In this document: positions 6,071-8,193 of the stretch, piece after piece
How positions within the stretch are numbered: the stretch's first letter is position 1
Layout of the letters: the number at the start of each line of letters is the position of its first letter
From: Phocaeicola_A sp045545095
Lineage (GTDB): Bacteria; Bacteroidota; Bacteroidia; Bacteroidales; Bacteroidaceae
Length of the DNA stretch: 8,193 bases
Assembly: GCA_045545095.1 (NCBI GenBank)
Contig: JAZQAG010000038.1
Coordinates: 1 to 8,193, forward strand
Direction: 5' to 3'
The notes under the pieces: model-generated
The model's input: only the letters and a program-made list of their open reading frames with translations
Told to the model about the DNA's origin: nothing
The model's database searches: none
Translations under genes and position numbers: made by a program

Positions 6071-8020
6071 ATGAAAGAGAATCAATCTTATAAAGTCACC
6101 CGCGTGGTCATGTTGCTAATATCTCTGTTGTTTTGTTCCTGCAATAAGAAATTGGAACAAGCACTCGAGTTGGCCAAAGAAAACAAGTGTGAATTGGAAA
6201 ATGTACTGGAACATTTCAACAACTATTCAACCAGGAAAGAATACAAGTCGGCCCAATTCCTCATAGGAAACATGTCTCTCCATTATACTCAAAAGAGCGA
6301 AGCTGTAGATTCTTTTAGCAATTGGATGTTAGCCAATATTGATTCGTTGACCACTCCCTTGTTGCGTAAGCGGTGGAAAGAGTATAGCGATTTTGACATG
6401 TCATGGGTTTATCCGGATATACAATATGTCACATCTGAATTTCTCATTGACAATATTGAACAGGCTGTAGAAATATGGAAAAAATCACCATGGAGAAATG
6501 AAGTAAACGAGGATTTATTTCTGAACCATGTACTACCCTACCGTTTTCATAATGAAACGCTATCCCCTATTGGGTGGAGAGATTCGCTTTACAACAAATA
6601 CCACCACGTGGTTGACACAATCACAGACTTGCGACGCGCATACACGGCACTATATCGTGCCACAACAGCGGATGTTAAAATCAAGCATATAGGCGACATG
6701 CCCTATCTGTTGAATCCCATAGACATCGGGTACATCAAACGCGGACGTTGTTTGCAACAGTGTATCTATGTAGCATCTGTTATGAGAGCATTTGGCATTC
6801 CGGCCGTCATTGATGGAGTTTCATTATGGGCCAATTACAGCACCACTGGACATTCATGGGTAGCATTGGTCACCGATGACGGAACCTATACCGTACATAC
6901 AGGAGACAGCATTGCCAGGAAATACAATCCTATAAATTCCGCTTATTTCTCTATCAAATATCCGGTCGAGCCAGATTACCCCATTCCACTTGATTTCAAA
7001 AAGAGTGTGGCAAAGGTTCAACGCAGGACATATGCGATGCACAAGAATGAATATTCAGACTCACATGCAGGTAAAAATGTTGCCCGACTATTCTCGTCGA
7101 AAAACACCATTGATGTATCAGCCGAATATGGTTTTACACACCAATACAAAATTTCTGTTCCAGAAAATGTGGAATGTGCATACCTATGCATTTTTGGAAC
7201 AGGAGACGATTGGAAACCTATTGATTTTGCCATGTCTGAATGGGGGACATGCACATTCAACAATATTGCAGACTCTGTAGTTTATCTGCCAATGGCTTAT
7301 ATTGAAGGGAAATTTACATCACTTGATGCGCCTTTTCATATCATAAATAATAAAGTGACTCATATAATTCCAGACGAATCGGAAAAGGAATGTATCACTC
7401 TATTTCGTAAATATCCTTTTGTAAGAAGCATCCTAAGGCCTTGGCAAGAAACAACCGGTTCGTCCATCGTTGCCTCAAACAACAAGGATTTCGACCGTGC
7501 AGATACTTTATTCACTGCCATACGGACGCCAGTGTACAAAAATATCATCAAACCACAAACTGTAAAATCATATCGGTATATAAAATATGCATCACATCCC
7601 GAGCGTAGAGGTTCTATCACAGAGTTTCAAGTCTATTCTCAGGATTCTTTGCTGGATGGTACACCGTTCATTTCGGGAGCAAAAAATAAAGAGAACTGTT
7701 TTGATGGAGATACTTTCACTGGGTTGAGAGGTCTGCAACAAGGTTATTGCATCGGATTGGATTTAGGACAATCTGTACCAATTGATTCAATTATCTATTA
7801 TTTACGGAATGACGGAAACTACATTGATATAGGGGACGAGTATGAATTGTTGCATTACAATCGCAACCAATGGGAATCATTAGGTCACCAAAAAGCAGAA
7901 GTAGAATGGCTTACTTTTTCGAATGTTCCCAAGAAAGCATTACTACTGCTGAAGAACCACACAAAAGGAAAAGAAGAACGTATCTTCACCTATGAAAATG
8001 GTACACAGGTGTGGTGGTGA
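6071..8020 (+). CDS. Transglutaminase-like lipoprotein with discoidin-like C-terminus
   Basis: This 649-residue lipoprotein has a type II signal peptide (lipobox FCSC, Cys24). Residues ~180-285 are a transglutaminase-like core: the nucleophile motif RGRCLQQC with Cys227 placed 12 residues before RAFGIPAVID, as in the family, then GHSWVALVTDDGTYTV with His261. Asp279 is a candidate third catalytic residue, but its spacing needs alignment. A helical N-terminal region precedes the core. Residues ~345-425 look like a beta-sandwich. Residues ~500-649 (SYRYIKYASHPERRGSITEF, FDGDTFTG, IGLDLGQSVPIDSIIYYLRND) resemble an F5/8 type C or discoidin-like carbohydrate-binding fold. Similar transglutaminase-like lipoproteins are common in Bacteroidales and most are annotated only by domain. 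Activity could be peptide cleavage or crosslinking rather than true transglutamination. It closes the operon; no clear terminator follows. Confidence 0.85.
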   Translation: MKENQSYKVTRVVMLLISLLFCSCNKKLEQALELAKENKCELENVLEHFNNYSTRKEYKSAQFLIGNMSLHYTQKSEAVDSFSNWMLANIDSLTTPLLRKRWKEYSDFDMSWVYPDIQYVTSEFLIDNIEQAVEIWKKSPWRNEVNEDLFLNHVLPYRFHNETLSPIGWRDSLYNKYHHVVDTITDLRRAYTALYRATTADVKIKHIGDMPYLLNPIDIGYIKRGRCLQQCIYVASVMRAFGIPAVIDGVSLWANYSTTGHSWVALVTDDGTYTVHTGDSIARKYNPINSAYFSIKYPVEPDYPIPLDFKKSVAKVQRRTYAMHKNEYSDSHAGKNVARLFSSKNTIDVSAEYGFTHQYKISVPENVECAYLCIFGTGDDWKPIDFAMSEWGTCTFNNIADSVVYLPMAYIEGKFTSLDAPFHIINNKVTHIIPDESEKECITLFRKYPFVRSILRPWQETTGSSIVASNNKDFDRADTLFTAIRTPVYKNIIKPQTVKSYRYIKYASHPERRGSITEFQVYSQDSLLDGTPFISGAKNKENCFDGDTFTGLRGLQQGYCIGLDLGQSVPIDSIIYYLRNDGNYIDIGDEYELLHYNRNQWESLGHQKAEVEWLTFSNVPKKALLLLKNHTKGKEERIFTYENGTQVWW

Positions 8021-8102
8021 AAGATTGGAATGTGATAGTAAAATGAAAGGAGGTTGCAAGAGAAGAAGATAGTAAGAAGGAAAGAAAGATAATTGAATTG
8101 AC
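8021..8102. other. Purine-rich tail between last gene and right repeat
   Basis: These 82 bases follow the last stop codon and precede the right-hand repeat. From about 8060 to 8092 the + strand is almost all purines. I find no stem-loop with a T-run, so no intrinsic terminator can be called. An AAAGGAGGT string at 8046-8054 resembles a Shine-Dalgarno but has no credible gene behind it. A 9-codon ORF from 8043 is not convincing. Confidence 0.5.
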
Positions 8103-8193
8103 AATCGGATGAGAAAAGAAGACCCTGTCAACTTGTATCTCGTCAACTTGTCAACTGAATTTAAATCGGAGCGGGTAAAACATCTGCATGCTC
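8103..8193. repeat. 91-bp direct repeat, right copy (window ends inside or at its end)
   Basis: This is an exact second copy of bases 1-91, in the same orientation, 8102 bp downstream. It reaches the last base of the window. If what follows continues like the left copy, another NVEALA-type gene would start about 84 bp past the window end. The identity over all 91 bases argues for a recent duplication, ongoing recombination, or circular overlap rather than an ancient repeat. Confidence 0.95.

Noticed and set aside
8043..8072. A 9-codon ORF (MKGGCKRRR) after the last gene
   Set aside because: It is too short and of purine-rich low complexity, with no supporting context.
1..8193. The sequence as a small circular plasmid of 8102 bp
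   Set aside because: The terminal repeat allows a circle, but there is no replication, mobilisation, partition or toxin-antitoxin gene, and all genes are typical chromosomal envelope families. The circle is kept only as an alternative in the findings.

Overview
The window looks like a cell-envelope lipoprotein operon from a gut Bacteroidales bacterium (Bacteroides, Phocaeicola or Parabacteroides type). The evidence is the AT-rich DNA, the lack of clear Shine-Dalgarno sequences, three or four clear lipoprotein signal peptides, and protein families I know mainly from that order: an NVEALA-type leader protein, a macroglobulin-like MG2 protein, 6-bladed beta-propeller lipoproteins and a transglutaminase-like lipoprotein. 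No gene can be named to species level and I assign no gene symbols.

Layout, all on the + strand: a 91-bp repeat (1-91); a short leader (92-174); a small Cys-rich exported protein with a degenerate NVEALA leader (175-606); a perfect hairpin (614-637); a large MG2/carboxypeptidase-regulatory-like envelope protein (655-3177); a 6-bladed beta-propeller lipoprotein (3179-4360); a membrane-anchored thioredoxin-fold protein with a CDAC motif (4363-4974); an 83-bp gap with a weak promoter-like element; a second, divergent propeller-like lipoprotein (5058-6053); a transglutaminase-like lipoprotein with a C-terminal discoidin-like region (6071-8020); an 82-bp purine-rich tail without an obvious terminator; and a second exact copy of the 91-bp repeat (8103-8193).

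The genes are packed as one transcription unit, with gaps of 48, 1, 2, 83 and 17 bp. All six products appear to be exported or envelope-anchored. A plausible but unproven reading is that the small Cys-rich protein is the substrate or effector of the cassette. The thioredoxin-like protein would handle its thiols, the transglutaminase-like lipoprotein would process or crosslink a partner, and the propellers and MG2 protein would act as surface or periplasmic scaffolds. No regulator, transporter, replication or mobilisation gene is present.

The most striking sequence fact is that the first 91 bases and the last 91 bases are identical, giving a period of 8102 bp. Either the sequence is circular or tandemly duplicated with that period, or it is a cassette bounded by a repeat. 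Since no replication gene is visible, a tandem or repeat-bounded paralogous cassette is the more natural reading than a plasmid.
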